The notes under the pieces: generated by a model
Seen by the model: only the letters and a program-made list of their open reading frames with translations
The model's database searches: none
Told to the model about the DNA's origin: nothing
In this document: in pieces, positions 47,545 to 55,756 of the stretch
How positions within the stretch are numbered: the first letter of the stretch is position 1
Layout of the letters: each line of letters starts with the position of its first letter
Assembly: GCF_002831585.1 (NCBI RefSeq)
Contig: NZ_CP025113.1
Span: 1,116,001-1,180,000 of the forward strand
DNA: 64,000 bases
From: Bradyrhizobium sp. SK17
GTDB lineage: Bacteria; Pseudomonadota; Alphaproteobacteria; Rhizobiales; Xanthobacteraceae
Reading direction: 5' to 3'
Translations under genes and position numbers: made by a program

Positions 47545-47961
47545 ATGTCCACCAAAGCGCCCAATCCTGTTGACAAATATGTCGGCAGCCGCGTCCGTAT
47601 GCGACGCATCATGCTCGGCATGAGCCAGGAAAAACTGGGCGAGGCGCTAGGCCTGACGTTCCAGCAAGTGCAGAAATACGAGAAGGGCACCAACCGTGTC
47701 GGCGCCAGCCGGCTACAGCAGATCTCCGAGATCCTGCAGGTGCCGGTGTCCTTCCTGTTTGACGGTGGCCCAAGCGGCGTCAAAACCGCCGACGGCTTCA
47801 GCGAGGGCTCCTCGCCGACCTACGTCTCCGATTTTCTGGCAACCGCCGAAGGCCTGGCCCTGACCCGCGCCTTCACACGCATCGCGGACGCCAAGCTCCG
47901 CCGCAGCATCGTCGAACTGGTCGAGCAGATCGCGGCACGCGAGGCCTCCGAACAGGCGTGA
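47545..47961 (+). CDS. Cro/CI-type HTH transcriptional regulator, PraR/PhrR-like
   Basis: A 138-residue regulator with one N-terminal helix-turn-helix: KYVGSRVRMRRIMLGMSQEKLGEALGLTFQQVQKYEKGTNRVGASRLQQI covers it. The family resembles PraR/PhrR of rhizobia, which influence biofilm, attachment, quorum sensing and stress responses; the C-terminal region contains LALTRAFTRIADAKLRRSIVELV. TAGGAGAGTTGGAG precedes ATG 47545; the longer frame from 47338 is rejected as no motif supports it. It lies between lnt and the peptidase gene with gaps of 261 and 207 bases. Direct targets are unknown. Confidence 0.88.
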   Translation: MSTKAPNPVDKYVGSRVRMRRIMLGMSQEKLGEALGLTFQQVQKYEKGTNRVGASRLQQISEILQVPVSFLFDGGPSGVKTADGFSEGSSPTYVSDFLATAEGLALTRAFTRIADAKLRRSIVELVEQIAAREASEQA

Positions 47962-48073
47962 TCGCGCGCCATATCCGTTTGAGAGATCGTCAAATCTGGA
48001 ATATGCCATTCCGGCACAGGCTGGAGCGCGACCAGTTGAGGCTGATGCCTTGCCGCGCTTTAGCGCCTTGTTT

Positions 48074-48122
48074 GCGCATGATCTTTCCGCGAAACCGCAG
48101 CGTGCGCTTCCGGATGATGATC
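48074..48122. repeat. Short palindromic element with GCATGATC and GGATGATGATC arms
   Basis: GCGCATGATCTTTCCGCGAAAC and CGCTTCCGGATGATGATC make an imperfect hairpin in the gap between the HTH gene and the M20 peptidase. Similar GATCATGC-type palindromes are frequent in rhizobial genomes; a related one is at 55641-55687. Confidence 0.45.
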
Positions 48123-48168
48123 TGGTGCGTGCGCTGAGTGATAAAACAAATCCACAGGCGGCAACAAC

Positions 48169-49296
48169 ATGATGTCCAGCAACCCGTTTGAAACTGCGGC
48201 GATCCTCGACGGCATTCGCCGCTGGGTCGAGATCGAGTCTCCGACGGAGCGGCCGGATCAGGTCAACAAACTGGCCGATCTCGTCGCCGCCGAGTATCGC
48301 GACCTGCCGGCGACGGTGGAGCGAATTGCTGGACGCGACGGCTGCGGCGATCATCTCGTCGCCCGCTCGTCCTGGGGGCAGGCCGCGCCGGGCATCCTGG
48401 TGCTGAGCCATCTCGATACAGTTCATCCGATGGGATTCATCGAACGGTTACCATTCAGGATCGAAGGCGACAGCGCGTTCGGCCCGGGCATCTACGACAT
48501 GAAGGGCGGCGCCTATCTCGCCTATCATGCGTTCCGGCAGATCTGCGCCGATGACGCGCGGCCGCCGCTCGGCATCACCCAGATGTATGTTTCGGACGAG
48601 GAGATCGGCAGCCCGACTTCGCGCGCGCTGATCGAGGCCGAAGGTCGCAAGGCGAAATACGTGCTGGTGACCGAGCCCGCGCGCGACGGCGGCAAGATCG
48701 TCACCGGACGCAAGGGCGTTGCGCGCTTCGACGTCCACATCAAGGGCGCGCCCGCACATGCCGGCACGCGACCCGAAGACGGTCGCAGCGCGATCCGGGA
48801 ACTCGGCAACGTGATCCAGACCCTGGAGGGAATGAACGACCTCAAGCGCGGCGTCACCGTCAATGTCGGCGTGGTCCGCGGCGGCACCAAGCCGAATGTG
48901 ATCGCCGAAGAGGCCTATGCGGAAGTCGACATGCGCGTGCCGACCATGGCCGACGCCGACGAGCTGGTGCCGAAGATCCTCGGCATCACCTCGCGCACCG
49001 ACGGCGTCACCGTGAAAGTCACGGGCGAATTGAACCGGCCGCCCTATGAGAAGGGCAACGCCGGCGCCGCGCTCTACGAACACGCCAAGGAGCTTGCCGC
49101 CGAGCTCGGCTTCGAGCTGCTGGACGTGTTCACCGGTGGTGGCTCCGACGGCAATTTCACCGCGCCGCATACCGCGACCCTCGACGGCCTCGGCGTCGAT
49201 GGCAAGGGTGCGCACACCCACTACGAGCAGCTCTACATCTCGTCGATCGAGCCGCGCGCGCGACTGCTCCACCGCCTCTATCAAACGCTGCGATGA
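48169..49296 (+). CDS. M20 family metallopeptidase, glutamate carboxypeptidase-like
   Basis: A 375-residue zinc peptidase. The first His and Asp are in LVLSHLDTVHP, a bridging Asp in GPGIYDMKGGAYLAY, and the catalytic Glu pair in YVSDEEIGSP; the last metal-ligand His region is ARLLH/TPHYE-like (GKGAHTHYEQLYISS). The dimerisation domain is at residues 180-290. It resembles carboxypeptidase G2-type M20 enzymes, which hydrolyse C-terminal Glu or other N-acyl amino acids. It overlaps the trmB start (ATGA). ATG 48169 or 48172. In many rhizobia metK occupies this place (recollection). Substrate unknown. Confidence 0.88.
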   Translation: MMSSNPFETAAILDGIRRWVEIESPTERPDQVNKLADLVAAEYRDLPATVERIAGRDGCGDHLVARSSWGQAAPGILVLSHLDTVHPMGFIERLPFRIEGDSAFGPGIYDMKGGAYLAYHAFRQICADDARPPLGITQMYVSDEEIGSPTSRALIEAEGRKAKYVLVTEPARDGGKIVTGRKGVARFDVHIKGAPAHAGTRPEDGRSAIRELGNVIQTLEGMNDLKRGVTVNVGVVRGGTKPNVIAEEAYAEVDMRVPTMADADELVPKILGITSRTDGVTVKVTGELNRPPYEKGNAGAALYEHAKELAAELGFELLDVFTGGGSDGNFTAPHTATLDGLGVDGKGAHTHYEQLYISSIEPRARLLHRLYQTLR

Positions 49297-50033
49297 TATC
49301 CGCTCCAGCCGACACCGATGATCGCGACGCACCTGATGATGGCGCGACGGCCCATTCACGCGGTTCGTTCTTCGGGCGGCGCAAGGGCCACAAGCTGCGC
49401 CCGCATCAGGCCGACCTGATCGACACCCTGCTGCCGCATCTTTCGGTCGACATCTCGATGCCCGCGCCGGAGGCGTTGACCGAATTGTTTGACGACGGCA
49501 TCGAAAACGTCAGGCTCGAAATCGGCTTCGGTGGCGGCGAGCATTTGATCGCGGAAGCGCAGGCCTTTCCGGCGACGGGCTTCATCGGCTGCGAGCCTTA
49601 TGTCAACGGGATGGCGAAGATCCTGACCCAGATCGAGGCGCAGAATATCGGCAACATCCGCCTGTTCGCAGGCGACGCGGCCGAGCTCTTGGCCTGGGCG
49701 CCGGCCCGCTCGCTGACGCGCATCGACCTGATCCATCCCGATCCCTGGCCGAAGCGGCGACACTGGAAGCGTCGCTTCGTGCAGGACGCGACGGTCGCGG
49801 CGATGACGCGATTGCTGCCGTCGGGCGGCGAATTCCGCTTCGTCAGCGACATCGACGATTACTGCGCCTGGACGCTGGCGCATCTGATGCGCTCGCCCGA
49901 CTTCGCCTGGCTCGCCGAGCGCGCGATCGACTGGCGCGAGCCATGGCCGAACTACACCATGACGCGCTACGGCGCCAAGGCCGAGCGCGAAGGGCGCAAG
50001 GCGGCGTATCTGAGGTTCAGACGGTTGCCCTGA
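49293..50033 (+). CDS. trmB: tRNA (guanine-N7-)-methyltransferase
   Basis: A 246-residue SAM-dependent methyltransferase making m7G46 in tRNA. The SAM motif LEIGFGGGEHLIAEA, FIGCEPYVNGMAKIL, and the family motif LIHPDPWPKRRHWKRRFV with catalytic Asp and Pro are all there; EPWPNYTMTRYGAKAEREGR is the C-terminal hallmark. An N-terminal stretch with FFGRRKGHKLRPHQ is typical in alphaproteobacteria. ATG 49293 overlaps the peptidase stop. It ends the run that began with the HTH gene. Confidence 0.95.
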   Translation: MISAPADTDDRDAPDDGATAHSRGSFFGRRKGHKLRPHQADLIDTLLPHLSVDISMPAPEALTELFDDGIENVRLEIGFGGGEHLIAEAQAFPATGFIGCEPYVNGMAKILTQIEAQNIGNIRLFAGDAAELLAWAPARSLTRIDLIHPDPWPKRRHWKRRFVQDATVAAMTRLLPSGGEFRFVSDIDDYCAWTLAHLMRSPDFAWLAERAIDWREPWPNYTMTRYGAKAEREGRKAAYLRFRRLP

Positions 50034-50036
50034 CGT

Positions 50037-50139
50037 CGTCATTCCGGGGCGTGCGAAGCACGAGCCCGGAATCCGTTGCGCCACATCGTCAGCGGAGAAA
50101 TGGATTCCGGGCTCTCGCTCCGCGAGCCCCGGAATGACG
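50037..50139. repeat. Palindromic repeat, family B (copy 2)
   Basis: Begins CGTCATTCCGGGGCGTGCG and ends GAGCCCCGGAATGACG with AGCCCGGAATCCG and TGGATTCCGGGCT inside. Matches 33434-33538 closely at both ends. It starts 4 bases after the trmB stop and ends 6 bases before the convergent gene's stop, so both genes share it. Confidence 0.8.
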
Positions 50140-50144
50140 AAAGA

Positions 50145-50987
50145 TTATCCCTGCCCCGCCATCCGCGCCTTGCGGACGTCGGTCGCCTCCCACACCATGC
50201 GCTTGCCGCGCTCGCGACCGAGCAGCTCGATCGGATCGTGATTGTCGATGTGGCCGAACTGGCCCTTGTAGACGCTGTAGCCGCACAATTCCTGCAGGCG
50301 GCGCGGGAAGCGCGCCGCGGTCTCGCGTGGAATGCCGAGTTGCAGGTTCTCCTGCTGCCGCATCCAGCCCCAGCAATAGGCGCAGGAGAAGGCAAAGCGT
50401 CTGGCATCGCTGGTGTTGGCGCCACCGCCATGCCACAGCGCGCTGTCGAACAACATCACGCTGCCGGCCGGCATGGTCGCGGTGACGGCCTGATACTCCT
50501 TGCCATATTCCGGCGACGAATCGAATTTGTGGCTCGCCGGTATGATCCGCGTCGCGCCATTGTCGTCGCGGAAATCGGACAGCGCCCAGATCGCGTTGAT
50601 CGTGATCGGGATGTGCGGCCGCGGCAGCGGGATCAACTGGGTGTCTTCGTGGATCGGCTGCGCCTCCTGGCCGGGGCCGAGCACCAGCGAGCAGAACGAC
50701 GACAGCAGGCATTCCCGATCCAGCACGCGTTCGACCACCGGCAGCACGTTGTCGTGCAGCGGAACTTCCCAGAACAGATCGTCATAAGTCAGCAGATTGT
50801 TGATGCGCAGCGTCTTGAAGCCCTCGAACGACGTCTGGGCAAGGCCGAGATCGTGCTCGCGCTCGATCCGCTCGACTGCCGCCTTCAGTCCCTCGACCAG
50901 CTCAGGCGAGGCGGCGCGCTCGATCACGGTGTATCCGTCGTCGCGGATCCGTGCGGCGTGCGATTGGATGTCGGCGTCCGTCAGCAT
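50145..50987 (-). CDS. Phytanoyl-CoA dioxygenase (PhyH) family protein
   Basis: A 280-residue Fe(II)/2-oxoglutarate-dependent oxygenase. The iron-binding H-x-D is in PIHEDTQLIPL and the distal His in SALWHGGGAN, with an Arg further on; the jelly-roll core between is complete. Members hydroxylate fatty acyl-CoA, amino acids or natural products, so the substrate cannot be assigned. No clear signal peptide. Convergent with trmB across a repeat element. It is a single gene on the minus strand, followed on the same strand by the DUF2336 gene upstream. Confidence 0.85.
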   Translation of the reverse strand: MLTDADIQSHAARIRDDGYTVIERAASPELVEGLKAAVERIEREHDLGLAQTSFEGFKTLRINNLLTYDDLFWEVPLHDNVLPVVERVLDRECLLSSFCSLVLGPGQEAQPIHEDTQLIPLPRPHIPITINAIWALSDFRDDNGATRIIPASHKFDSSPEYGKEYQAVTATMPAGSVMLFDSALWHGGGANTSDARRFAFSCAYCWGWMRQQENLQLGIPRETAARFPRRLQELCGYSVYKGQFGHIDNHDPIELLGRERGKRMVWEATDVRKARMAGQG

Positions 50988-51070
50988 GGCGATCTCTCCC
51001 TTGGCGCTGTGTCGCGCCTTGCGGAAAGCATAGCGGGCCGATTTGAGTTTGGCAGGTCTTTTTGCGTCCC

Positions 51071-51112
51071 CGTCACCCTGAGGAGCGCGGAACGCGCTGC
51101 TCAGGATGACGG
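51071..51112. repeat. Palindromic repeat, family C (short copy 3)
   Basis: CGTCACCCTGAGGAGCGCG and CGCGCTGCTCAGGATGACGG make a compact hairpin of about 42 bases. It shares ends with 18689-18790 and 34689-34810 but lacks their middle. It lies between the PhyH and DUF2336 genes. Confidence 0.7.
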
Positions 51113-51131
51113 AATGATGAGCCTCCGCCGA

Positions 51132-52202
51132 CTATCGCGACTTCCAGAAATCCACGACGCGTTGCGCGGTCGACGGCATCAGGCGGACGAAGTTGACGCG
51201 CGCGCCTTCGATATCGGCCGGCGACGGCACGCGGTTGGGCCCGAGCCGCATCATGATCAAGGCACGCACGGTCGGCCATTCGAAACCGATCGTCTTGCTG
51301 GCGATCAGGATCGGATCGTAACGATCGCCGGCGATCAGGCGATCGAGCGTGACGATCTTCACACCGGTCATCGCGGCAAGCGCCGCCACCGATTCCTCGT
51401 ATTTGAACGCCTTGGCGAAGCCGAGCACCGCTGCCTCGTTCAGCTCGCCGGCGCGATGCAGCGCCAGGATCGCGCGCTGCGCGGCGGCGAAGTCGCGGCC
51501 CTCGACTTGCGCGATGACGCCTTCGATCTCGTTCATCGCCAACTTGATCTCGGCCTGCCGGTCCGGCTTGGCGACGTCGAACAGGCGGCGGCGGATCACG
51601 TCGATCGAGCCGGCCAACAGGCTCTTCAGATGCTCCGGCGGCAGATCGTCGCGGCGGCCGATCTTCAAGGTCAGCACGCCGTCCTGGCTGGCGCGCCGCA
51701 CCAGATTTGCAAACGAATCGTCCGAGAACGCGGCACCGGCATTGCCGGCCGCACATCGAACCACATCGCGATCACCGCGACGAACGATGACGTCGGTCAG
51801 CGCAGTCGAGAGCCTTGATCGCTCGGCCATCGCAAGCAAATGGCCCTGGCCCTTGGCATTGGCGATCTCGACCAGCACCTGGTCGTCGATGACGGGCGAT
51901 CGGCGCAGCAGCGGTCCCGCGATCGCGACATCGTCCTCGCGGGCGAGTTTCCCCACCAGATGCCGCGGCGCGTTGGCGAGCGGCGCCAGCCGTTCGGCGA
52001 GATCGATCCGTGCATCGAGCTCGGCATGCGGCACCAGGCTGGTCAGCACCCCGTCGAACAGGTCGATATGGTCGGGGCGAAAGCTCGCGGCACCCTGCAG
52101 GAACAACTCGCCGAGCCGACGCGCGGCGTCGGCCCGGCGCTTGGGGTCGCCGCTGCGAACAATATCGTCGAGTTCCGGGATCAGCACGGGGGCTGTCGTC
52201 AT
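51132..52202 (-). CDS. DUF2336 domain protein
   Basis: A 356-residue helical protein of the DUF2336 family, found in alphaproteobacteria with no established function. It has HEAT-like helices with RADAARRLGELFL and ALLRRSPVIDDQVLVEIA repeats in the N-terminal half, and a C-terminal part with GFEWPTVRALIMMRLGP. No signal peptide or transmembrane segment. Start ATG 52202 has GGACAGG upstream; an alternative 52223 has no site. It is divergent from rimP across a 346-base gap that carries a promoter and terminator on the other strand. Confidence 0.8.
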   Translation of the reverse strand: MTTAPVLIPELDDIVRSGDPKRRADAARRLGELFLQGAASFRPDHIDLFDGVLTSLVPHAELDARIDLAERLAPLANAPRHLVGKLAREDDVAIAGPLLRRSPVIDDQVLVEIANAKGQGHLLAMAERSRLSTALTDVIVRRGDRDVVRCAAGNAGAAFSDDSFANLVRRASQDGVLTLKIGRRDDLPPEHLKSLLAGSIDVIRRRLFDVAKPDRQAEIKLAMNEIEGVIAQVEGRDFAAAQRAILALHRAGELNEAAVLGFAKAFKYEESVAALAAMTGVKIVTLDRLIAGDRYDPILIASKTIGFEWPTVRALIMMRLGPNRVPSPADIEGARVNFVRLMPSTAQRVVDFWKSR

Positions 52203-52327
52203 GAGCCTGTCCAAACCGGCCACTTCTGCCGATTTTCGACAATCTATGGTCCGGTTCGTAAACGGAGGGTTAGGTCAAAGCTGCGCATCGGGAGCCGCAA
52301 AATCGCCCTGCGCACGGCCTGGAGGCC

Positions 52328-52356
52328 TTGCCGGACCCCGGCAAAAGGGCTATATC
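52328..52356 (+). promoter_or_regulatory. Candidate promoter upstream of rimP (short leader)
   Basis: TTGCCG (52328-52333) and TATATC (52351-52356) are 17 bases apart, a good sigma-70-type spacing. Predicted start is near 52363, which would give a leader of about 60 bases before the terminator at 52393-52424. Function inferred. Confidence 0.5.
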
Positions 52357-52392
52357 CAGCGCAACTTATGGTATCTCATACGATCGCGTAGG

Positions 52393-52424
52393 AGAGTGGG
52401 CCCCCGGGACCCGCTCTTTTTTAT
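52393..52424 (+). terminator. Intrinsic terminator inside the rimP leader
   Basis: GAGTGGG and CCCGCTC form a GC stem (with a G-T pair) followed immediately by TTTTTTATTA. It faces the same way as rimP and lies 125 bases before its start, so transcription from the promoter just upstream should stop here unless antitermination occurs. The downstream strand GGACCCG (52407-52413) could instead pair with CGGGTCC (52448-52454). Confidence 0.65.
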
Positions 52425-52548
52425 TACCTGACGAAACCCGGCAGGGCCGGGTCCAGTTTGGGTAGCGTTAGCGGCCCCTTAAGGCCTCCAGAACAACACA
52501 ACAGACCTCAGACCAGCTTTAGACCTCAGACAGCCTTTGACACTGGAT

Positions 52549-53325
52549 ATGACCGATCCGACCGCCACGTCCGTGGACACCGAACTGCTCGCCGAGCCGC
52601 GGCTCGTCGTCGAGCCAGGGGTCGCGGCGCGCGTGGCCGCGGTCGCAGTCCCGGTGCTGCAAGGCATGGGCTACCGCCTGGTGCGCATCAAGGTCTCGGG
52701 CGACGCCGGCTGCACCGTGCAGATCATGGCGGAACGGCCCGACGGCTCGATGCAGCTCGAGGATTGCGAGGCGATCTCGCGCGCGCTGTCGCCGGTGCTG
52801 GATGTCGCCGATCCGATCGAGCGCGCCTACCGGCTGGAGATTTCCTCGCCCGGCATCGACCGCCCGCTGGTGCGCCGCTCCGACTTCGAGCGCTACACCG
52901 GGCATCTGGTCAAGGTCGAGATGGCGGTGGCGCATCAGGGCCGCAAGCGGTTCCGCGGCCTGCTCGCCGGCGTCGAGGGCGATGCGGTGCGCCTCAGGCG
53001 CGACGATCCGCGCCCGACCGAGGACGCCGAGGTCCTGCTGGTGATGGAAGACATTTCGGACGCCCGGCTGGTGCTGACCGACGAATTGATCGAGGAATCG
53101 ATGCGCCGCGGCAAGGCTGCCGAGCGCGAGATGCGCCGCGAGCTCGGCCTCGCGCCGCAGCAGCCGGCCCACGCCAGGAACAGCGATCCGGCGAAGAGTC
53201 AGAAGCCGAAACCCAAACCCGATCACAAGCTCGGCGCGAAGCCGGCGCCGACCAACACCAAGAAGCACCGCCTGGCCGCCGAGCGCGCGCGCCGTGGCGA
53301 GATCGATCCATTCGAAGGAGACTAA
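52549..53325 (+). CDS. rimP: Ribosome maturation factor RimP
   Basis: A 258-residue RimP with the YlxS N-terminal domain ([20 protein letters not shown]) and [21 protein letters not shown], then the SH3-like C-terminal domain. Its long basic tail (about 70 residues, KPKPKPDHK region) is typical of rhizobial RimP. RimP binds the 30S subunit during assembly. I use ATG 52549 although TTG 52537 also reads in frame; no strong ribosome binding site is seen for either. It overlaps nothing and nusA begins 3 bases after. Confidence 0.93.
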   Translation: MTDPTATSVDTELLAEPRLVVEPGVAARVAAVAVPVLQGMGYRLVRIKVSGDAGCTVQIMAERPDGSMQLEDCEAISRALSPVLDVADPIERAYRLEISSPGIDRPLVRRSDFERYTGHLVKVEMAVAHQGRKRFRGLLAGVEGDAVRLRRDDPRPTEDAEVLLVMEDISDARLVLTDELIEESMRRGKAAEREMRRELGLAPQQPAHARNSDPAKSQKPKPKPDHKLGAKPAPTNTKKHRLAAERARRGEIDPFEGD

Positions 53326-53328
53326 GCC

Positions 53329-54945
53329 ATGGCAGTCAGCGCCAACAAACTCGAACTGCTGCAGATCGCAGACGCAGTTGCGCGCGAAAAGTCGATCGAC
53401 CGCTCCATCGTGATCGCGGCGATGGAAGACGCCATCGCCAAGGCCGCCCGCGCCCGCTATGGCAGCGAGACCGACGTCCATGCCGAGATCGACGCCAAGA
53501 AGGGCGAGCTGCGGCTGACCCGCCACATGCTGGTGGTCGATGTCGTCGAGAACTCCTCCAACCAGATTTCGCTGTTCGACGCGCAGCGCGCCAATCCGGG
53601 CGCCCAGGTCGGCGACACCATCGCCGATACGCTGCCGCCGCTGGAATATGGCCGTATCGCCGCGCAGTCCGCCAAGCAGGTCATCGTGCAGAAGGTGCGC
53701 GAGGCCGAGCGTGACCGGCAGTACCAGGAATTCAAGGACCGCATCGGCGACATCGTCAACGGCATCGTCAAGCGCGTCGAATATGGCAGCGTGATCGTCG
53801 ACCTCGGCCGCGGCGAGGCCATCGTGCGCCGCGACGAGATGCTGCCGCGCGAGGTGTTCCGCAACGGCGACCGCGTCCGCGCCTATATTTTCGACGTCCG
53901 CCGCGAGACCCGCGGCCCGCAGATCTTCCTGTCCCGCACCCATCCGCAGTTCATGGCGAAGCTGTTCGCGCAGGAAGTGCCCGAGATCTACGACGGCATC
54001 GTCGAGATCAAGGCGGTCGCCCGCGATCCAGGCTCGCGCGCCAAGATCGGCGTGATCTCGCGCGATTCCTCGGTCGACCCGGTCGGCGCCTGCGTCGGCA
54101 TGCGCGGCTCGCGCGTGCAGGCCGTGGTCAACGAGCTGCAGGGTGAGAAGATCGACATCATCCCGTGGTCGCCCGACATCGCGACCTTCGTCGTCAACGC
54201 GCTGGCGCCGGCTGAAGTCGCCAAGGTCGTAATCGACGAAGACCGCGAGCGCATCGAGGTCGTGGTCCCCGACACCAACAACCAGCTCTCGCTGGCGATC
54301 GGCCGCCGCGGCCAGAACGTCCGCCTCGCCTCGCAGCTCACCGGCTGGGACATCGACATCCTGACCGAGCAGGAAGAGTCCGAGCGGCGGCAGGCCGATT
54401 TCGAGAACTCGACCCGGGTGTTCATGGAAGCGCTCAATGTCGACGAAGTGGTCGGCCAGCTGCTCGCCTCGGAAGGGTTCACCTCGGTCGAGGAACTCGC
54501 GATGGTCGACGTCAAGGAGCTCGCCGGCATCGAGGGCTTCGACGAGGAGACCGCCACCGAGTTGCAGACCCGCGCGCGCGAATATCTGGAGCAACTGGAC
54601 GCCGAGCTGGAGGCCAAGCGCAAGGAACTCGGGGTCGAGGACGCCATGAAGGACGTCCCCGGCATCACCGGCAAGATGCTGGTGAAGCTCGGCGAAAACG
54701 ACGTGAAGACGGTCGAAGACCTCGCCGGCTGCGCCACTGACGATCTGGTCGGCTGGACCGAGCGCAAGGAAGGCAGCGAGCCGACCAAGCATGCCGGGTT
54801 CCTCGACGGCATCGAGATCTCGCGCGACGAGGCCGAGGCGATGATCATGCAGGCCCGCCTCAAGGCCGGCTGGATCACCGAGGCCGACCTCGCCAAGCCT
54901 GCCGAGGAGGCCGACGCCGCCGAAGCAGAAACAGCGGCGTCGTAA
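53329..54945 (+). CDS. nusA: Transcription termination/antitermination protein NusA
   Basis: A 538-residue NusA. The N-terminal domain (to about 130) is followed by the S1 domain ([10 protein letters not shown]... and [23 protein letters not shown]), two KH domains ([49 protein letters not shown]) and C-terminal HhH-like repeats (GEN... with [16 protein letters not shown]). NusA binds RNA polymerase and nascent RNA and helps pausing, termination and antitermination. Start follows GGAGACTAAGCC. Tight spacing to rimP and ylxR gives the conserved operon. In E. coli NusA limits its own operon's transcription; that may connect to the leader terminator upstream of rimP. Confidence 0.96.
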   Translation: MAVSANKLELLQIADAVAREKSIDRSIVIAAMEDAIAKAARARYGSETDVHAEIDAKKGELRLTRHMLVVDVVENSSNQISLFDAQRANPGAQVGDTIADTLPPLEYGRIAAQSAKQVIVQKVREAERDRQYQEFKDRIGDIVNGIVKRVEYGSVIVDLGRGEAIVRRDEMLPREVFRNGDRVRAYIFDVRRETRGPQIFLSRTHPQFMAKLFAQEVPEIYDGIVEIKAVARDPGSRAKIGVISRDSSVDPVGACVGMRGSRVQAVVNELQGEKIDIIPWSPDIATFVVNALAPAEVAKVVIDEDRERIEVVVPDTNNQLSLAIGRRGQNVRLASQLTGWDIDILTEQEESERRQADFENSTRVFMEALNVDEVVGQLLASEGFTSVEELAMVDVKELAGIEGFDEETATELQTRAREYLEQLDAELEAKRKELGVEDAMKDVPGITGKMLVKLGENDVKTVEDLAGCATDDLVGWTERKEGSEPTKHAGFLDGIEISRDEAEAMIMQARLKAGWITEADLAKPAEEADAAEAETAAS

Positions 54946-54960
54946 GGAGATGGCGCACGG

Positions 54961-55647
54961 ATGCTCGCTCAGGCTGACCCCGATCTCGACGATGGGCCGC
55001 GGACGCAGAAGTCCGCGACCACGCGGATGTGCGCGGTCAGCCGCGAGGTGCGTCCGATCGACGAGCTGATCCGGTTCGTCGTCTCGCCCACCGGCGAGGT
55101 GATCCCGGATCTCAAGCGCAAGCTGCCCGGCCGCGGGCTATGGATTTCGGCGTCGCGGCGGAGTGTTGCGGAAGCCGTCCGTCGTCACCAATTTAGCAAG
55201 GGATTCAAGCGCGACGTCCGCGTCGCGCCGACCCTTCCCACCGATACCGATGCACTCCTGGTGCGCAGCCTCACCGAGGCCCTGGCGATGGCCGCCAAGG
55301 CCGGCCAGGTGGTCGCGGGCTTCGGCAAGGTCGAGGACGCACTCAACCGGAACGAAACTGCAGCCCTGATCCACGCTTCCGACGGCGCTGCGGACGGAAT
55401 CCGCAAATTGGACGCGATCCTCCGGCAAAGGGGCGAAAAACGTGGTGAATCGCCGGTAATCGCCGTCGTCAATGTTTTGACGTCGGAAGAATTGGATTTG
55501 GCACTTGGGCGGTCAAATGTGATACATGCTGCGCTGCTCGCGGGCCCAGCGAGCAAGACGTTCCTGTCGCGCTGCCAGATGCTGGTCCGATACCGGATGG
55601 CCGACGACGACAAGACCGCCGAAGCGGCCAGAAATTCCAGAGCGTGA
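54961..55647 (+). CDS. YlxR family RNA-binding protein with L7Ae-like C-terminus
   Basis: A 228-residue protein. The first 90 residues are the YlxR (DUF448) domain: [40 protein letters not shown] contains the G-R-G-x-W core, which is strongly basic. The remainder resembles the ribosomal protein L7Ae/L30e-like fold of the long alphaproteobacterial YlxR, including [18 protein letters not shown]. Its role is thought to be RNA binding in ribosome work. ATG 54961 follows AAGGAGATGGCGCACGG. A palindromic repeat begins at its stop. Between nusA and infB, as usual. Confidence 0.9.
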   Translation: MLAQADPDLDDGPRTQKSATTRMCAVSREVRPIDELIRFVVSPTGEVIPDLKRKLPGRGLWISASRRSVAEAVRRHQFSKGFKRDVRVAPTLPTDTDALLVRSLTEALAMAAKAGQVVAGFGKVEDALNRNETAALIHASDGAADGIRKLDAILRQRGEKRGESPVIAVVNVLTSEELDLALGRSNVIHAALLAGPASKTFLSRCQMLVRYRMADDDKTAEAARNSRA

Positions 55648-55687
55648 TCCGGGAAGGCGGACGCCGTCTTTCCGACCGGATCATGCT
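55641..55687. repeat. Palindromic element between ylxR and infB
   Basis: AGCGTGATCCGG and CCGGATCATGCT face each other around a CGGACGCCG core; only one base differs between the arms. It includes the ylxR stop and lies 70 bases before infB. It would form a hairpin in the operon transcript and is related to the 48074-48122 element. Confidence 0.55.
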
Positions 55688-55756
55688 CAGCAGAAGAACG
55701 ACGCATTGAAGGATTTGTGCGGCAAACGCACAGCGAAACGAGATTAGGACTGCTGA

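Larger units (their letters stand above)
52203..52548. other. Gap before rimP containing a leader transcription unit
   Basis: 346 bases between the divergent DUF2336 and rimP genes. It holds a candidate promoter at 52328-52356 and a strong terminator at 52393-52424 on the rimP strand, then a GC hairpin at 52436-52452. The first 120 bases, upstream of DUF2336, show no named feature. No tRNA is present here, unlike the metY gene before rimP in E. coli. Confidence 0.6.
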
